Shown here: piece after piece, positions 16,481 through 26,656 of the stretch
Numbering within the stretch: position 1 is the stretch's first letter
Layout of the letters: every line of letters begins with the position of its first letter
Source: an uncultured Ruminiclostridium sp.
Lineage (GTDB): Bacteria; Bacillota; Clostridia; Oscillospirales; Ruminococcaceae
Direction of reading: 5' to 3'
DNA: 64,000 bases
Assembly: GCA_944388385.1 (NCBI GenBank)
Contig: CALXIO010000002.1
Span: forward strand, 1-64,000
The notes under the pieces: model-generated
Databases searched by the model: none
Told to the model about the DNA's origin: nothing
The model's input: the letters and a program-made list of their open reading frames with translations, nothing else
Made by a program: the position numbers and the translations under genes

Positions 16481-16897
16481 ATGAAAAGAAGGTATAAGAT
16501 TTTAATACTTGTAATCTTTATCTTATCTATTATATGGTGTGCTTTTAACATTAACACCTATATGCATCAACGAAATTGGGTTACTACGACAGCTACAATA
16601 ACATTTGTTGGATTACCGGATGGTGCCGTGATTGGATCATATACAGATATAAATAATCACACCCACTCCGATGTAACTTTATATATTGATCATTTTTATA
16701 AAGGTTACAATGCTAACGTTGATAGACTAGTTGGAAAGAAAATTGACATTATATATAATCCATTAACCGGAGAAGTAGCTAAGAGCAATACCATGTACTA
16801 TTGGATTTCATTATTTCTATTTTTATTGTCGTCATTATCATTGTGCCTCTGCATTAAAAATCCGTTCACACATCTTATAAAACGACAAAAGAAATAA
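16481..16897 (+). CDS. DUF3592-like membrane protein
   Basis: I chose ATG 16481, right after AGGGGGTTGT, giving 138 residues with two membrane helices (about 5-25 and 107-127) around a small extracytoplasmic domain. That domain has the pattern TTTATITFVG, YIDHFYKGYNA and GKKIDIIYNPLTGEVA, which resembles the DUF3592 layout (a variable strand pair closed by a YNP-type turn). Function is unknown. The 160 bases upstream contain short protein-like fragments in shifted frames (GAITVNAGNFCVIGYV around 16400-16460), possibly a decayed gene end. Confidence 0.6.
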   Translation: MKRRYKILILVIFILSIIWCAFNINTYMHQRNWVTTTATITFVGLPDGAVIGSYTDINNHTHSDVTLYIDHFYKGYNANVDRLVGKKIDIIYNPLTGEVAKSNTMYYWISLFLFLLSSLSLCLCIKNPFTHLIKRQKK

Positions 16898-16911
16898 ACC
16901 TTTATCAAAAA

Positions 16912-16950
16912 TGAGCGAGTTGGCAAATTCAGCTCGCTTATTCTTTTTGT
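16912..16950 (+). terminator. Terminator after the DUF3592-like gene
   Basis: TGAGCGAG pairs with CTCGCTTA across a loop of about 11 nt and is followed by TTCTTTTTG. Confidence 0.65.
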
Positions 16951-17048
16951 TGTAATCGTATTAAATTGGCTACAGTATAGAAAACTACTGAAAATCCATA
17001 CGCTCAATTAAGAAAAGATTCTTAACCGGAAAATACGATTAAAAAGCA

Positions 17049-17095
17049 AACGACAGACTCTGTAATATTTCTACATTGTCTGTCGTTTTTTTATA
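17049..17095. terminator. Bidirectional terminator at the esterase 3' end
   Basis: AACGACAGAC pairs with GTCTGTCGTT; TTTTTTTAT follows on the plus strand and a T-rich tail on the minus strand. It closes the minus-strand esterase gene. Confidence 0.7.
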
Positions 17096-17768
17096 TTCTG
17101 TTTAATACCCAGTCTATACCCTTTGCTGTTCTTATATCGCTGTCTTTAAAATGATTACCGGGATTTAATTCAAAAGTGCTGTTTATTCCCATATTGCTAA
17201 AATATAAGCAAAGATCCTTTGTATATTCCTCCACAAAGCAAATAGGCTGTCTTTTGGTTTTGGATTCCTTATCTCCAAGGGAAAAATATATAGCCCTTGG
17301 ATTGCTTTTTATTTTGTTTTCCTTGCAAAAATCAATAAATCCCGGATACCACATTGACCCGGAAGCACTTACAGCGCCACAGAAAATATCCGTCTTATAT
17401 AAGCTGTATACAGAAAACAATCCTGCAAGAGAATAGCCGGCTATAATAAGCCTTTTATAATCAATGCTGTATTTTTCCATTACAAAAGGAAGCAGGGTAT
17501 CTGTCAGAAATAAAAGGTAATCATCAGCCTCGCCGCTAAAATCCGGATCTCCTTTGAACAGGGCAGGGGAGTACCAGGGAGAAAGGCTGTCATCCCAGTC
17601 TGTAACATGAACAGCAATAAAAATACATTCCCCCTTGCATAGCTTTGCTATATCCATAGCGTTATCCTTAAAGGTATTTAATATCACCACAGGAATATTT
17701 TCCCTTATATTATTATTTGAAATAACAGAAATTTTTCTGTCCTTTAAATTAAAGCATTCACAAAACAT
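17091..17768 (-). CDS. Alpha/beta-hydrolase esterase (esterase D/enterochelin-esterase type)
   Basis: A 225-residue cytoplasmic alpha/beta hydrolase without signal peptide. The nucleophile elbow is GYSLAG in RLIIAGYSLAGLFSVYSLYKT; a later GSMWYPGF segment and the terminal GNHFKDSDIRTAKGIDWVL supply the expected acid-histidine end, with H in GNHF. Relatives hydrolyse esters of small acids or siderophores; the substrate is not readable here. It lies 45 nt downstream of glgP on the same strand but a terminator separates them, and I see no clear promoter of its own. Confidence 0.8.
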   Translation of the reverse strand: MFCECFNLKDRKISVISNNNIRENIPVVILNTFKDNAMDIAKLCKGECIFIAVHVTDWDDSLSPWYSPALFKGDPDFSGEADDYLLFLTDTLLPFVMEKYSIDYKRLIIAGYSLAGLFSVYSLYKTDIFCGAVSASGSMWYPGFIDFCKENKIKSNPRAIYFSLGDKESKTKRQPICFVEEYTKDLCLYFSNMGINSTFELNPGNHFKDSDIRTAKGIDWVLNRI

Positions 17769-17780
17769 ATCCTACCTCAA

Positions 17781-17806
17781 AAAAAGAGAGCCGAAGCTCT
17801 CTTTTA
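17781..17806 (-). terminator. Terminator of the lepA-hemW-glgP operon
   Basis: AAAGAGAGC pairs with GCTCTCTTT across CGAA, with a T-run on the minus strand. It lies between glgP and the downstream esterase gene. Confidence 0.8.
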
Positions 17807-17813
17807 ATTATTC

Positions 17814-20183
17814 TTAAAGCTGTACAGGTTCAATCTTCCAGATATCCTTAGCGTAATCATCTATTGTTCTGTCGGAGCTGAACTTACCTGAGAAGCACAT
17901 ATTTGCCCAGCACTTTCTCATAAAGTCAAGGCGTCTGTCCCTGTAATCGGCATTAGCCTTGAGCTTAGCCTCAACATAGCTTTCAAGATCCCCTATAAGG
18001 TAATAGTGATCCGGTACATGCCAGCTTGCACCATCTGTAAGGGCGGTATAAAGCTCTCTGAATACTCCTGAGCCGTCATCACTTACAGTACCGTCAATAA
18101 GGGTATTTACAACTCTTGCTATCTTTTCGTTTGTGCTGATTATCTTTCTGGGGTCATAGTCCTTCATAATATCTGTAAGCTCTTCAACCCTTGCACCGAA
18201 GATATAGTTATTATCCTCTCCGGCTTCCTCAACAATTTCCACATTAGCGCCGTCATAAGTACCTAAGGTAACTGTACCGTTAAGCATAAACTTCATATTA
18301 CCGGTACCGGATGCCTCTGTACCTGCTGTTGAAATCTGCTCGGAAATATCAGCGGCAGTAACCAGCTTTTCAGCATAAGAAACATTATAGTTCTGAACAA
18401 ATACCACCTTGATAAGATCCTTAACCTCATCATCTTCATTGATAACTCTTGCAATTTCATTTATAAACTTGATGATAGCCTTTGCTCTCATATATCCGGG
18501 AGCACTCTTTGCACCGAAAATAAATGTGGTGGGGTAAAAGTCCTTTATACTTCCGTCCTTTATGCCAAAGTAGATATAAAGAATACTGAAGGCATTAAGA
18601 AGCTGTCTTTTATACTCGTGAAGTCTTTTAATCTGAATATCATAAATGCTGTCGGGAGAAATTTCTGTGTTCTCATAAGCCTTAATATATTCAGCCAGCT
18701 TTATCTTGTTATTCTTCTTTATCTCCATAAATCTTTCCATCATCTTATTGTCACCACGGAGGTTTTCAAGGTGGGAAAGCATGGTAAGATCCTTCTTCCA
18801 GTCATCTGTATGAAGGTTTTCGGAAATAAGCTGTGATAATTCGGGATTGCAAAGTGCTATCCATCTTCTGGGAGTAATACCGTTAGTCTTATTTCTGAAC
18901 TTGTCGGGGTATAAATCATACCAGTCATGAAGAACATCGTTCTTTAATATTTCAGTATGAATTGCCGCAACGCCGTTTACATAGCTTGAGCAGTAAATAG
19001 CCATTTTAGCCATGTGAACTACACCGCCGGAAATCATCTTCATGCTGTCAATAAGACCCTTGTTTTTGCCAAGGCGGTACATTTCTGCAATAAATGCTTC
19101 ATTTATCTGAAGAATTATCTCATAGATACGGGGAAGAACCTCCTTAACTATATCCTCGCCCCACTTTTCCATAGCCTCAGCCATAACTGTATGGTTGGTG
19201 TAGTTAAATACCTTCTTAGCAATTTCAAGAGCCTCGGCAAACTTCATACCGTTTTCGTCTACCAGTATTCTTATAAGCTCAGGGATAGAAATTACAGGGT
19301 GGGTATCGTTAAGCTGAACGGTAACCTTCTTATAAATATCACAAAGGGGCTGTCCTGTTGCCTTATACTTCTTTACAATATCGGAAAGGGAAGCGGCACT
19401 GAAGAAATACTGCTGCTTAAAGCGAAGAATTTTACCCTCTCTTGTATCGTCGTTAGGATAAAGCACCCTTGAAATATCCTCTGCTTTAATCTGCTCAGCA
19501 GAAGCCTTTAAGTAATCCTGATTATTGAAAAGGTTGAAATCAAACTTCTTTACAGGTTCAGCCTGCCACAGTCTTAAAGTACCGATATTTGCTGTACCGT
19601 AGCCTATAATGGGCATATCGTAGGGTACAGCCTTTACTGTCTGGTCAGCAAAGGAAATAATTACTGTATCTGCCTCACATCTCTTTGACCAGGGGTCGCC
19701 GTACTTTGTCCAGTCGTCTGCCTCTTCCTTCTGATAGCCGTCAACAATAGACTGCTTGAAAAGTCCGTAACGGTATCTTATGCCGTAACCGTCAAGGGGT
19801 AATGCAAGGGTAGCGGCACTATCAAGAAAACAAGCGGCAAGTCTGCCAAGACCACCGTTACCTAAAGCCGCATCCTCAATTTCTTCAAGCTTTGAAAGAT
19901 CAGTACCTAAAGCATTAAATACTTCCTTTGCATCATTTTCGGCATTAAGGCATAAAAGGTTATTGTAAATAGCTCTGCCTACTAAAAATTCAGCGGAAAA
20001 ATAGCAAGCTCTTCTGGTAGCAAGGTGTGCCTTTCTTGCGTTCTTCCATTGGTCGCTTATCTGGTTCATAAGGGCTGTTGAAAGTGCCTCATGGAGCTGA
20101 TAGGCCTCTGCCTTATCAGCAGTAATATCATACTTCTGAGAAAGGATATTTACTATATTCTGCTTTAACTGTTCCTTGTTCAT
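17814..20183 (-). CDS. glgP: Glycogen/starch phosphorylase
   Basis: A 789-residue GT35 phosphorylase that releases glucose-1-phosphate from alpha-1,4-glucans. Visible signatures are RRACYFSAEFLVGRAIYNNL near the start, GNGGLGRLAACFLDS, QLNDTHPVISIPEL, NGITPRRW and the PLP-binding region EASGTGNMKFMLNGTVTLGTYDGANVE with its lysine. ATG 20183 is chosen because GGAGG lies 5 nt upstream; a TTG four codons earlier overlaps that site. It follows hemW by 15 nt and ends at a terminator. Length is normal. Confidence 0.96.
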   Translation of the reverse strand: MNKEQLKQNIVNILSQKYDITADKAEAYQLHEALSTALMNQISDQWKNARKAHLATRRACYFSAEFLVGRAIYNNLLCLNAENDAKEVFNALGTDLSKLEEIEDAALGNGGLGRLAACFLDSAATLALPLDGYGIRYRYGLFKQSIVDGYQKEEADDWTKYGDPWSKRCEADTVIISFADQTVKAVPYDMPIIGYGTANIGTLRLWQAEPVKKFDFNLFNNQDYLKASAEQIKAEDISRVLYPNDDTREGKILRFKQQYFFSAASLSDIVKKYKATGQPLCDIYKKVTVQLNDTHPVISIPELIRILVDENGMKFAEALEIAKKVFNYTNHTVMAEAMEKWGEDIVKEVLPRIYEIILQINEAFIAEMYRLGKNKGLIDSMKMISGGVVHMAKMAIYCSSYVNGVAAIHTEILKNDVLHDWYDLYPDKFRNKTNGITPRRWIALCNPELSQLISENLHTDDWKKDLTMLSHLENLRGDNKMMERFMEIKKNNKIKLAEYIKAYENTEISPDSIYDIQIKRLHEYKRQLLNAFSILYIYFGIKDGSIKDFYPTTFIFGAKSAPGYMRAKAIIKFINEIARVINEDDEVKDLIKVVFVQNYNVSYAEKLVTAADISEQISTAGTEASGTGNMKFMLNGTVTLGTYDGANVEIVEEAGEDNNYIFGARVEELTDIMKDYDPRKIISTNEKIARVVNTLIDGTVSDDGSGVFRELYTALTDGASWHVPDHYYLIGDLESYVEAKLKANADYRDRRLDFMRKCWANMCFSGKFSSDRTIDDYAKDIWKIEPVQL

Positions 20184-20198
20184 AAAAACCTCCAAAAT

Positions 20199-21287
20199 TT
20201 ATATATCTGTTAAAATGCCTATTACAGCATTAGATACCAAAATTCCCTTTTCGGTAAGGCTTAAATTATTATCGGTAAGGCAATACAGCTCACCGGGAAT
20301 TTTTTTAAGCCTTTTTATAAAAAATTCCTTATCTATGCCGAAATTATTTTCAGCGGCTAGAAAATCAATACCTTCTTTAAGCCTTAATCTAAGCATAACC
20401 CATTCATCAAAGCCGCCGGGGGAATCATCGGTAATTATTGTTTTCTGTAACGGAGATGAAATAAAATCATCAAGATCCCTGTCACAGAAAAACCGCTTGC
20501 CATTATAATAGGAATGGGCGGCAGGGCCTATGCCTATATATTCCTCACAATGCCAGTATTTTAAGTTATGTTTACTTTCATAACCGGGCTTTGAATAATT
20601 GCTTATCTCATAATGAGAAAAGCCCTTTTTATAAAGACAGTCGCTTACATGAAGATAAAAATCCGTTACAATATCATCATCCGGCAGGGTAGGGGGATTT
20701 TTACCGAAATATGTATCCGGCTCTAGCTTTAAAATATAGGATGAAATATGAGTAAGGGGTAAATCGGTCATATAATCAAGAGTATATGAAAGGCTTTCCT
20801 TTGTCTGGTTTGGAAGTCCTATCATAATATCCCCGGAAATATTTTTAATACCATTATCAAATGCTATATTTACCGCCTTTTCAGCCTGTTTTGAATTATG
20901 AAGCCTGCCTAAGGCTTTAAGCTCACTATCAACACCGCTTTGTATACCAAAGGATATTCTGTTCACACCTGCACTTTTTAGTGAACAAATATTGTAATTA
21001 TCGGTAACACAAGGGTTTGCCTCCAGGGTAATTTCCCCATTATCGGTTATAAAAGGCTTTATTGCGGTTAATATCTCGCATATTTCATCAGCAAGTAAAA
21101 TTGGAGTACCGCCGCCGAAATATACAGTATCAAATTTAATACCCTCATAAAACCGGATATTATCTATGACCTTTTTTGCATATTCCATAGCCCTTTTCTT
21201 ATCATACCTTACTGAATAAAAATCACAGTAGGGGCATTTTGACTTACAGAAGGGAACATGGATATACAGTCCTGTAGTCTTATTCAT
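20199..21287 (-). CDS. hemW: HemW-type radical SAM protein
   Basis: The 362-residue protein begins [20 protein letters not shown], whose CxxxCxxC cysteines bind the iron-sulfur cluster with [28 protein letters not shown] and [13 protein letters not shown] are further HemW/HemN-like motifs. HemW acts as a heme chaperone rather than a true coproporphyrinogen oxidase; the cysteine after the motif (CDF) matches HemW. It overlaps lepA by 8 nt, the same lepA-hemW order as in Bacillus and many Firmicutes. Confidence 0.93.
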   Translation of the reverse strand: MNKTTGLYIHVPFCKSKCPYCDFYSVRYDKKRAMEYAKKVIDNIRFYEGIKFDTVYFGGGTPILLADEICEILTAIKPFITDNGEITLEANPCVTDNYNICSLKSAGVNRISFGIQSGVDSELKALGRLHNSKQAEKAVNIAFDNGIKNISGDIMIGLPNQTKESLSYTLDYMTDLPLTHISSYILKLEPDTYFGKNPPTLPDDDIVTDFYLHVSDCLYKKGFSHYEISNYSKPGYESKHNLKYWHCEEYIGIGPAAHSYYNGKRFFCDRDLDDFISSPLQKTIITDDSPGGFDEWVMLRLRLKEGIDFLAAENNFGIDKEFFIKRLKKIPGELYCLTDNNLSLTEKGILVSNAVIGILTDI

Positions 21288-23094
21288 CCAGCTTTAATAC
21301 CGCCATAAATGCTTCCTGAGGTACTTCAACGCTGCCTAACTGACGCATACGCTTTTTACCTTCCTTTTGCTTTTCGAGAAGCTTTTTCTTTCTGGTAATA
21401 TCACCGCCGTAGCACTTTGCAAGTACGTCCTTACGCATAGCCTTTACAGTTTCACGGGCAATAATCTTTCCGCCCACTGCCGCCTGAATAGGAACTTCAA
21501 AGAGCTGACGGGGAATATTGTCCTTCAGCTTTTCGGCTATCTTTCTTGCCCTTGCATAAGCCTTATCTGAGTGAACTATAAATGAAAGGGCGTCCACAAT
21601 ATCACCGTTAAGAAGAATATCTAACTTTACAAGCTTAGAGGGTACAAAGCCGGATACCTCATAGTCATAGCTTGCATATCCCTTTGTACGGGATTTAAGA
21701 GCATCGAAAAAGTCATACACTATCTCATTTAAGGGCAGGTCATAGTGAAGCTCAACACGGTTCATTTCAAGATATTTCATATCCTTGAATGTGCCTCTGC
21801 GCTCCTGACATAATTCCATTATATTGCCCACATATTCAGAGGGGGTATAGATATTTGCCTTTACAATAGGCTCTTCTGCCACCTCGATTACCGATGGGTC
21901 GGGATAGTTTGTGGGGTTATCGATATAAACCACTTCGCCGTCTGTTTTTGTTATCTTGTAAACAACAGAGGGGGCTGTGGTGATAAGATCAAGATTATAT
22001 TCTCTTTCCAGCCTTTCCTGGATAATTTCCATGTGCAAAAGTCCGAGGAAACCACATCTGAAGCCAAAGCCTAAGGCTATTGAGGTTTCAGGCTCAAAGG
22101 TAAGGGAAGCGTCATTAAGCTGTAATTTTTCAAGAGCTTCTCTTAAATCCCCATACTTAGCACCGTCAGCAGGATAAATACCGCTGAACACCATGGGATT
22201 TACATTACGGTAACCGGGTAAGGGCTCATCTGCCGGGGCAGTAGCCAAGGTTACGGTATCACCCACCTTAGTATCACCTATGGATTTAATGGAAGCCGCT
22301 ATATATCCAACCTCGCCTGCACGAAGCTCCTTTGCGGTTTCAAGATTTTTAGCACCCATGTAGCCAAGCTCCACAACATCAAACTCAGCTCCGGTGGCCA
22401 TCATTCTTATTCTGTCGCCGACTCTTACTGTGCCTTCCTTTACTCTTACATAAACTATAACGCCCTTGTATGCGTCATAGTAGCTGTCAAAGATAAGGGC
22501 CTTAAGGTTATCATCCGGATTTCCTTTAGGGGCAGGGATGTATTTTACTATCTGCTCCATTACCTCTTTTATATTAGTGCCCATTTTAGCGGAAATAAGG
22601 GGAGCCTCATCGGCAGGAATACCGATTACGGTTTCTATTTCCTCCTTTACCTCCTCAGGATGAGCAGAGGGAAGATCTATCTTATTTATAACAGGAACTA
22701 CCTCTAAGTCCTGCTCTATTGCAAGATAGGTATTAGCAAGGGTCTGTGCCTCAATACCCTGGGATGCGTCTACTATAAGAATGGCACCCTCACAGGCATT
22801 AAGAGAACGGGAAACCTCATAGTTAAAGTCCACATGACCGGGAGTGTCTATAAGGTTAAAAATATAGTCCTTGCCGTTATCAGCCTTATAAATAAGCCTT
22901 ACGGCTCTTGCCTTGATTGTGATACCTCTTTCACGCTCTAATTCCATATTGTCTAAGATCTGCTCTTCCATTTCACGCTGAGCCACCGTTTCGGTCTGCT
23001 CTAAAATGCGGTCTGCAAGGGTAGACTTACCATGGTCAATATGGGCAATTATGCAGAAATTTCTTATTTCGTTCAGATATTCTTTGTCTGCCAA
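21280..23094 (-). CDS. lepA: Elongation factor 4 (LepA)
   Basis: A 604-residue translational GTPase. G1 [15 protein letters not shown], the G3 segment [10 protein letters not shown] and G4 NKIDLP are intact, and the C-terminal domain has the LepA-specific ending ([39 protein letters not shown]). LepA acts on ribosomes during stalled or early elongation. It is the first gene of the lepA-hemW-glgP unit, 60 nt downstream of a consensus promoter. Confidence 0.97.
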   Translation of the reverse strand: MADKEYLNEIRNFCIIAHIDHGKSTLADRILEQTETVAQREMEEQILDNMELERERGITIKARAVRLIYKADNGKDYIFNLIDTPGHVDFNYEVSRSLNACEGAILIVDASQGIEAQTLANTYLAIEQDLEVVPVINKIDLPSAHPEEVKEEIETVIGIPADEAPLISAKMGTNIKEVMEQIVKYIPAPKGNPDDNLKALIFDSYYDAYKGVIVYVRVKEGTVRVGDRIRMMATGAEFDVVELGYMGAKNLETAKELRAGEVGYIAASIKSIGDTKVGDTVTLATAPADEPLPGYRNVNPMVFSGIYPADGAKYGDLREALEKLQLNDASLTFEPETSIALGFGFRCGFLGLLHMEIIQERLEREYNLDLITTAPSVVYKITKTDGEVVYIDNPTNYPDPSVIEVAEEPIVKANIYTPSEYVGNIMELCQERRGTFKDMKYLEMNRVELHYDLPLNEIVYDFFDALKSRTKGYASYDYEVSGFVPSKLVKLDILLNGDIVDALSFIVHSDKAYARARKIAEKLKDNIPRQLFEVPIQAAVGGKIIARETVKAMRKDVLAKCYGGDITRKKKLLEKQKEGKKRMRQLGSVEVPQEAFMAVLKLDE

Positions 23095-23153
23095 CTTATA
23101 AAATCCTCTCTTTTATTATAAAACTACATTAAGCTATATTTTATCAATTTACC

Positions 23154-23182
23154 ATTATAACATATTATGTAGAAAAAATCAA
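23154..23182 (-). promoter_or_regulatory. Promoter of lepA-hemW-glgP
   Basis: On the minus strand TTGATT (23182-23177) and TATAAT (23159-23154) have a 17-nt spacer, about 60 nt before the lepA start. Confidence 0.7.
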
Positions 23183-23272
23183 TTATTTTTCAAAGACTTT
23201 ATTAACGGAATTTTCCTGTTTAAATATCGGCTTATTGCATATAATTATGATGTGTTCATCAAAAGGAGAAAT

Positions 23273-23461
23273 ATGATTCAATGTTCATTATCAGAGCTGG
23301 TAAGATTATCCGAAATAATAAAGGCGGAGAAAAATCTTGCCCTTTCCTATAAAAGTCAGAGTGAAGAAACAAATGATGCCCAGCTAAAGGAAAAATTCCA
23401 GAAGTGCGCATCAATTCATGCCACAAATTACAGCTCATTATCCCGTATAATAAAGGAGTAA
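23273..23461 (+). CDS. Small helical protein, CotF-like half
   Basis: The 62-residue product from ATG 23273 (AAAAGGAGA upstream) is predicted all-helical: LSELVRLSEIIKAEKNLALSYKSQSEE...LKEKFQKCASIHATNYSSLSRIIKE. The heptad spacing and a SEIIKAEK segment resemble the helical hairpins of spore coat CotF and related ferritin-like proteins. It lies 2 nt before the next gene, which resembles the same superfamily, so they are a pair. Spore coat or spore-associated function is inferred, not shown; no clear sporulation promoter was found. Confidence 0.55.
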   Translation: MIQCSLSELVRLSEIIKAEKNLALSYKSQSEETNDAQLKEKFQKCASIHATNYSSLSRIIKE

Positions 23462-23463
23462 AT

Positions 23464-23712
23464 ATGAAGGAAAAGCAATTTATCTTAAACGATCTTTCAA
23501 ATGAAAACAGCCTGTCTTTAATGTATGCCTCACTATTGTCCCATTGTAGCTGTGCTGCACTCAGAAGCAAGCTACAGACAAGCCAGGCAAACTTAAATCA
23601 GGCCATGTCCTTTATAATTGATGAAAGCGCCCAGAGAGGGTATATAAATTCCTCTCCGGCGGATAAAAACACCTGCAAAAAGCTGTTTTCCGATGAAATC
23701 AGCAATCAGTAA
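23464..23712 (+). CDS. CotF-like small protein
   Basis: The 82-residue product (NDLSNENSLSLMYASLLSHCSCAALRSKLQTSQANLNQAMSFIIDESAQRGYI) follows the coat F pattern: a helix with S-CS-C-ALR, a second long helix, then a QRGY-type turn where coat F proteins have QRGWY. It is translated right behind the 62-residue partner and overlaps the convergent HAD gene by 14 nt at the 3' end. The likely role is a spore coat or ferritin-like structural protein. The organism's sporulation ability cannot be judged from this window. Confidence 0.6.
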   Translation: MKEKQFILNDLSNENSLSLMYASLLSHCSCAALRSKLQTSQANLNQAMSFIIDESAQRGYINSSPADKNTCKKLFSDEISNQ

Positions 23713-25279
23713 GCCTATATAAAATTGCATTACCCTCTTTGCCGGCTATATCTATAAGCCCCACAAATTTAAGGATATTTAAAAGAAGACTTGCATCACA
23801 GAATTTACAGCATTTTTTAAATTCCTTCATGGTAAATATTTCGCCAAGACCGGAGGGGATAAATACCTTATAGTCACCCCCACAGCTTAAGGTATATAAA
23901 AAGCTCAAATTTACCGGAACGGATGCTTTTATATCGGTTTTTCTCCGCTTTTTATCAGCACCGCAATAGAGGTAATTTTCCACATCAAGCCCCGCTATGC
24001 AGATTGACAGATTACTGTCATTTAAAAACCGCTTTATTCTGTACAGCTCAAGGAAAAATTCTGTCATGTCCTTGTGATGTACCTTTGAGCCGGAGGAAAT
24101 TATTTCCCCGGTTTTCTTGTTTATATAGGTGAGCCTGGTGGTTTTAGCGTAAGGATAAACCACAGTCACATGGCTGTATCTTAAAAAATCCCGTAATTTA
24201 GGCAGCAGCTTTTTAAAATTATGGGTCTGTATTTCTATAATGCCGTTTTCGGTGACTATATCCGCATAGTATTTACCTATGGAAATTTCCTTTTCATCCT
24301 CATTTTCCGAAAAGTAGCTTTTAAGCACCGAATGTATCTGTTTTTCATTTAGTGTGCCTATGCCGTTATCAATACTGCCTTTGCTGTATTTTTTAAGGCA
24401 GGCTTTAAATCTCTTATCATCCGGTAATGAAAACAAATCTGTATCCGGCCTTGCAAAGGGTATGCGATTTTCCTTTGCTATAAATACGGGAACACCGCTT
24501 TGGGCGTTACTTCTTATTACACCTGTTGCCATATCCTTTAATTCCTGCTTTGCATTACTTACGGCATAGCATCTGTCTGCATTTTTAAACATGGATATAT
24601 CATTGGTATTATCTCCGAAGCAGATAATTTCATCGGCACCGAGAAGCGCCTTTAATTCCTTTATCGCATTGGCCTTTGATACATCATCACGGTATATTTC
24701 ATACCAATATTCATCTGTGTCATAGGTATCCGCCTGATAATTTCTTGCAAAGCCGTTTTTGTTATCAAAATACTTATCCAGCTCCTCCTTGGATAAAGAA
24801 GGGGAGATAAGGGTGATATAAAATAAATCCCCCTCAAAAAGGCTGTCAAAATCATCAACGGGTCTTAGTCTTTTATCGTCCTTACGCTGATTTATATATC
24901 TTTTAACACCGCTGTTTATATTGCTTTTAAGATAGCTCACCCTTTGCTTATCATCTATCATTGAATAGGTGAGAAGTGACAGCTTATTTTCGGTGAAGAA
25001 TTGCTTTAAAAATTCCTTCTTTTCATCGGAAAAATAATGGGTCACCACATTTTCCCCGGTAACAGGATCGGTAATAAAGGCTCCGTTCATGGTGATTACC
25101 GGAAGCTTAAAATTCACATCCTTTAATATAGGTCTTGCAGATACTATTGAACGGGCAGTGGCATAGGTGATATTTATCCCCTCGTCTATAAGCTCATTTA
25201 ACATATCAACAGTAAGCAAGGGTACCTCAGGCTTAAGCCCTAATAAAGTACCGTCAAGATCGGTTATATATAATTTCAT
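23699..25279 (-). CDS. Cof-type HAD phosphatase fused to a C-terminal domain of unknown function
   Basis: From ATG 25279, 7 nt after AAAGGA, 526 residues. Residues 1-285 are a Cof-like HAD hydrolase: nucleophile motif YITDLDGTLLG, MNGAFITDP, KANAIKELK and FGDNTNDISMF. The remaining 240 residues are a separate domain with YYADIVTENGIIEIQTHNFKKLLPKLRDFL and VTVVYPYAKTTRLTYINKKTGEI, a pattern I recall from DUF8091-type proteins. The D...EIQT arrangement is reminiscent of PD-(D/E)XK nuclease folds, but that is inference. The HAD half should dephosphorylate small phosphorylated metabolites. An upstream start would add 20 residues without a ribosome site. Confidence 0.8.
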   Translation of the reverse strand: MKLYITDLDGTLLGLKPEVPLLTVDMLNELIDEGINITYATARSIVSARPILKDVNFKLPVITMNGAFITDPVTGENVVTHYFSDEKKEFLKQFFTENKLSLLTYSMIDDKQRVSYLKSNINSGVKRYINQRKDDKRLRPVDDFDSLFEGDLFYITLISPSLSKEELDKYFDNKNGFARNYQADTYDTDEYWYEIYRDDVSKANAIKELKALLGADEIICFGDNTNDISMFKNADRCYAVSNAKQELKDMATGVIRSNAQSGVPVFIAKENRIPFARPDTDLFSLPDDKRFKACLKKYSKGSIDNGIGTLNEKQIHSVLKSYFSENEDEKEISIGKYYADIVTENGIIEIQTHNFKKLLPKLRDFLRYSHVTVVYPYAKTTRLTYINKKTGEIISSGSKVHHKDMTEFFLELYRIKRFLNDSNLSICIAGLDVENYLYCGADKKRRKTDIKASVPVNLSFLYTLSCGGDYKVFIPSGLGEIFTMKEFKKCCKFCDASLLLNILKFVGLIDIAGKEGNAILYRLTDC

Positions 25280-25480
25280 GGTAATTTCCTTTACAAATAA
25301 GTATATTAACAGTTTAACAAATTTTTTGCCATAAATCAAGAATTAAAACAGGGTAGGGGATATGTAAAAAATAAGTCACCTTTTTATATATACATTATAA
25401 AAATCCCGATTAAAACAGGCTCTTTGTACAAACTGCACAAATTAAACAGGAAAAAGTTAGTATTATTTAAAGCCGAAATT

Positions 25481-25498
25481 TTGATAAATATTTCACAA
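25481..25498 (+). promoter_or_regulatory. Rex-like operator upstream of gap
   Basis: TTGATAAATATTTCACAA matches the Rex redox-repressor palindrome (TTGTGA-N6-TCACAA) with a perfect right half and two mismatches in the left half. It ends 5 nt before the -35 box of the gap promoter. Rex control of gap is known in clostridia; the assignment here is inferred. The rest of the 320-nt gap from 25280 is AT-rich with no gene seen. Confidence 0.5.
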
Positions 25499-25503
25499 AG
25501 CCC

Positions 25504-25532
25504 TTGATAAACCTATAAAAATTTAGTATAAT
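25504..25532 (+). promoter_or_regulatory. Promoter of gap
   Basis: TTGATA (25504-25509) and TATAAT (25527-25532) with a 17-nt spacer, 67 nt before the ATG, which has TTAGGAGG upstream. Confidence 0.8.
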
Positions 25533-25599
25533 AAATATGTAAAAATTAGCGTGGTGTAAAACTGCGCAAAATTTTAAATTTTTTAGGAGGATTAATCCA

Positions 25600-26634
25600 A
25601 TGTCAGTTAAAGTTGCTATTAACGGTTTTGGCCGTATCGGTCGTCTTGCATTCAGACAGATGTTTGGTGCAGAAGGTTATGAGGTAGTTGCAATCAACGA
25701 CCTTACTAAGCCCTCAATGCTTGCTCAGCTTTTAAAGTATGATACAGCACAGGGTGGTTATTGCGGTAGAATCGGTGAAAACCTTCACACAGTTGAAGCT
25801 GATGACGAAGCAGGTACAATCACAGTTGACGGCAAGACTCTCAAGATCTACGCTATGGCTAAGGCTAATGAGCTTCCCTGGGGCGAGATCGGTGTAGACG
25901 TAGTTCTCGAATGCACAGGTTTCTACTGCTCTAAGGAAAAGTCACAGGCACACATTGATGCAGGTGCTAAGAAGGTTGTTATTTCTGCTCCCGCAGGCAA
26001 CGATCTTAAGACAATCGTATTCAGCGTTAACGAAAACACACTTACTAAGGAAGATCAGATCATTTCTGCTGCTTCTTGTACAACAAACTGCCTCGCTCCC
26101 ATGGCTAAGGCTCTTAACGATTATGCTCCCATCCAGAGCGGTATCATGAGCACAATCCATGCTTACACAGGCGACCAGATGATTCTTGACGGTCCTCACA
26201 GAAAGGGTGACCTCAGAAGAGCAAGAGCCGGCGCTGCTAACATCGTTCCTAACTCAACAGGTGCTGCTAAGGCTATCGGTCTTGTTATCCCTGAGTTAAA
26301 CGGCAAGCTCATCGGTTCTGCACAGAGAGTTCCTGTTCCCACAGGTTCTACAACAATCCTTACAGCTGTTGTTAAGGGCGCAGACATCACAAAGGAAGGC
26401 ATCAACGCTGCTATGAAGGCTGCTGCTTCTGAATCCTTTGGTTACAACGAAGATCAGATCGTTTCTTCTGACGTTATCGGCATGAAGTACGGCTCACTCT
26501 TCGATGCTACACAGACAATGGTTTGCAAGATTGCTGATGATCTCTATGAAGTACAGGTTGTTTCCTGGTACGACAACGAGAACTCTTACACATCACAGAT
26601 GGTAAGAACAATCAAGTACTTTGCTGAGCTTTAA
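25600..26634 (+). CDS. gap: Glyceraldehyde-3-phosphate dehydrogenase
   Basis: A 344-residue type I GAPDH that oxidises glyceraldehyde-3-phosphate to 1,3-bisphosphoglycerate with NAD. The NAD fold starts [10 protein letters not shown], the catalytic cysteine is C160 in [12 protein letters not shown], and the C-terminal [12 protein letters not shown] is standard. Asp in AINDLT after the second strand suggests NAD preference. Codon choice is extreme (AAG, AAC, GGT, GCT), marking one of the most expressed genes in the window. It is monocistronic between its own promoter and terminator. Confidence 0.98.
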   Translation: MSVKVAINGFGRIGRLAFRQMFGAEGYEVVAINDLTKPSMLAQLLKYDTAQGGYCGRIGENLHTVEADDEAGTITVDGKTLKIYAMAKANELPWGEIGVDVVLECTGFYCSKEKSQAHIDAGAKKVVISAPAGNDLKTIVFSVNENTLTKEDQIISAASCTTNCLAPMAKALNDYAPIQSGIMSTIHAYTGDQMILDGPHRKGDLRRARAGAANIVPNSTGAAKAIGLVIPELNGKLIGSAQRVPVPTGSTTILTAVVKGADITKEGINAAMKAAASESFGYNEDQIVSSDVIGMKYGSLFDATQTMVCKIADDLYEVQVVSWYDNENSYTSQMVRTIKYFAEL

Positions 26635-26656
26635 TTCTGAAATTTACTGACAATTA

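Noticed and set aside
23221..23272. SigE or SigK sporulation promoter before the CotF-like genes
   Set aside because: CATATAAT resembles a SigE -10, but no matching -35 lies at the required distance.
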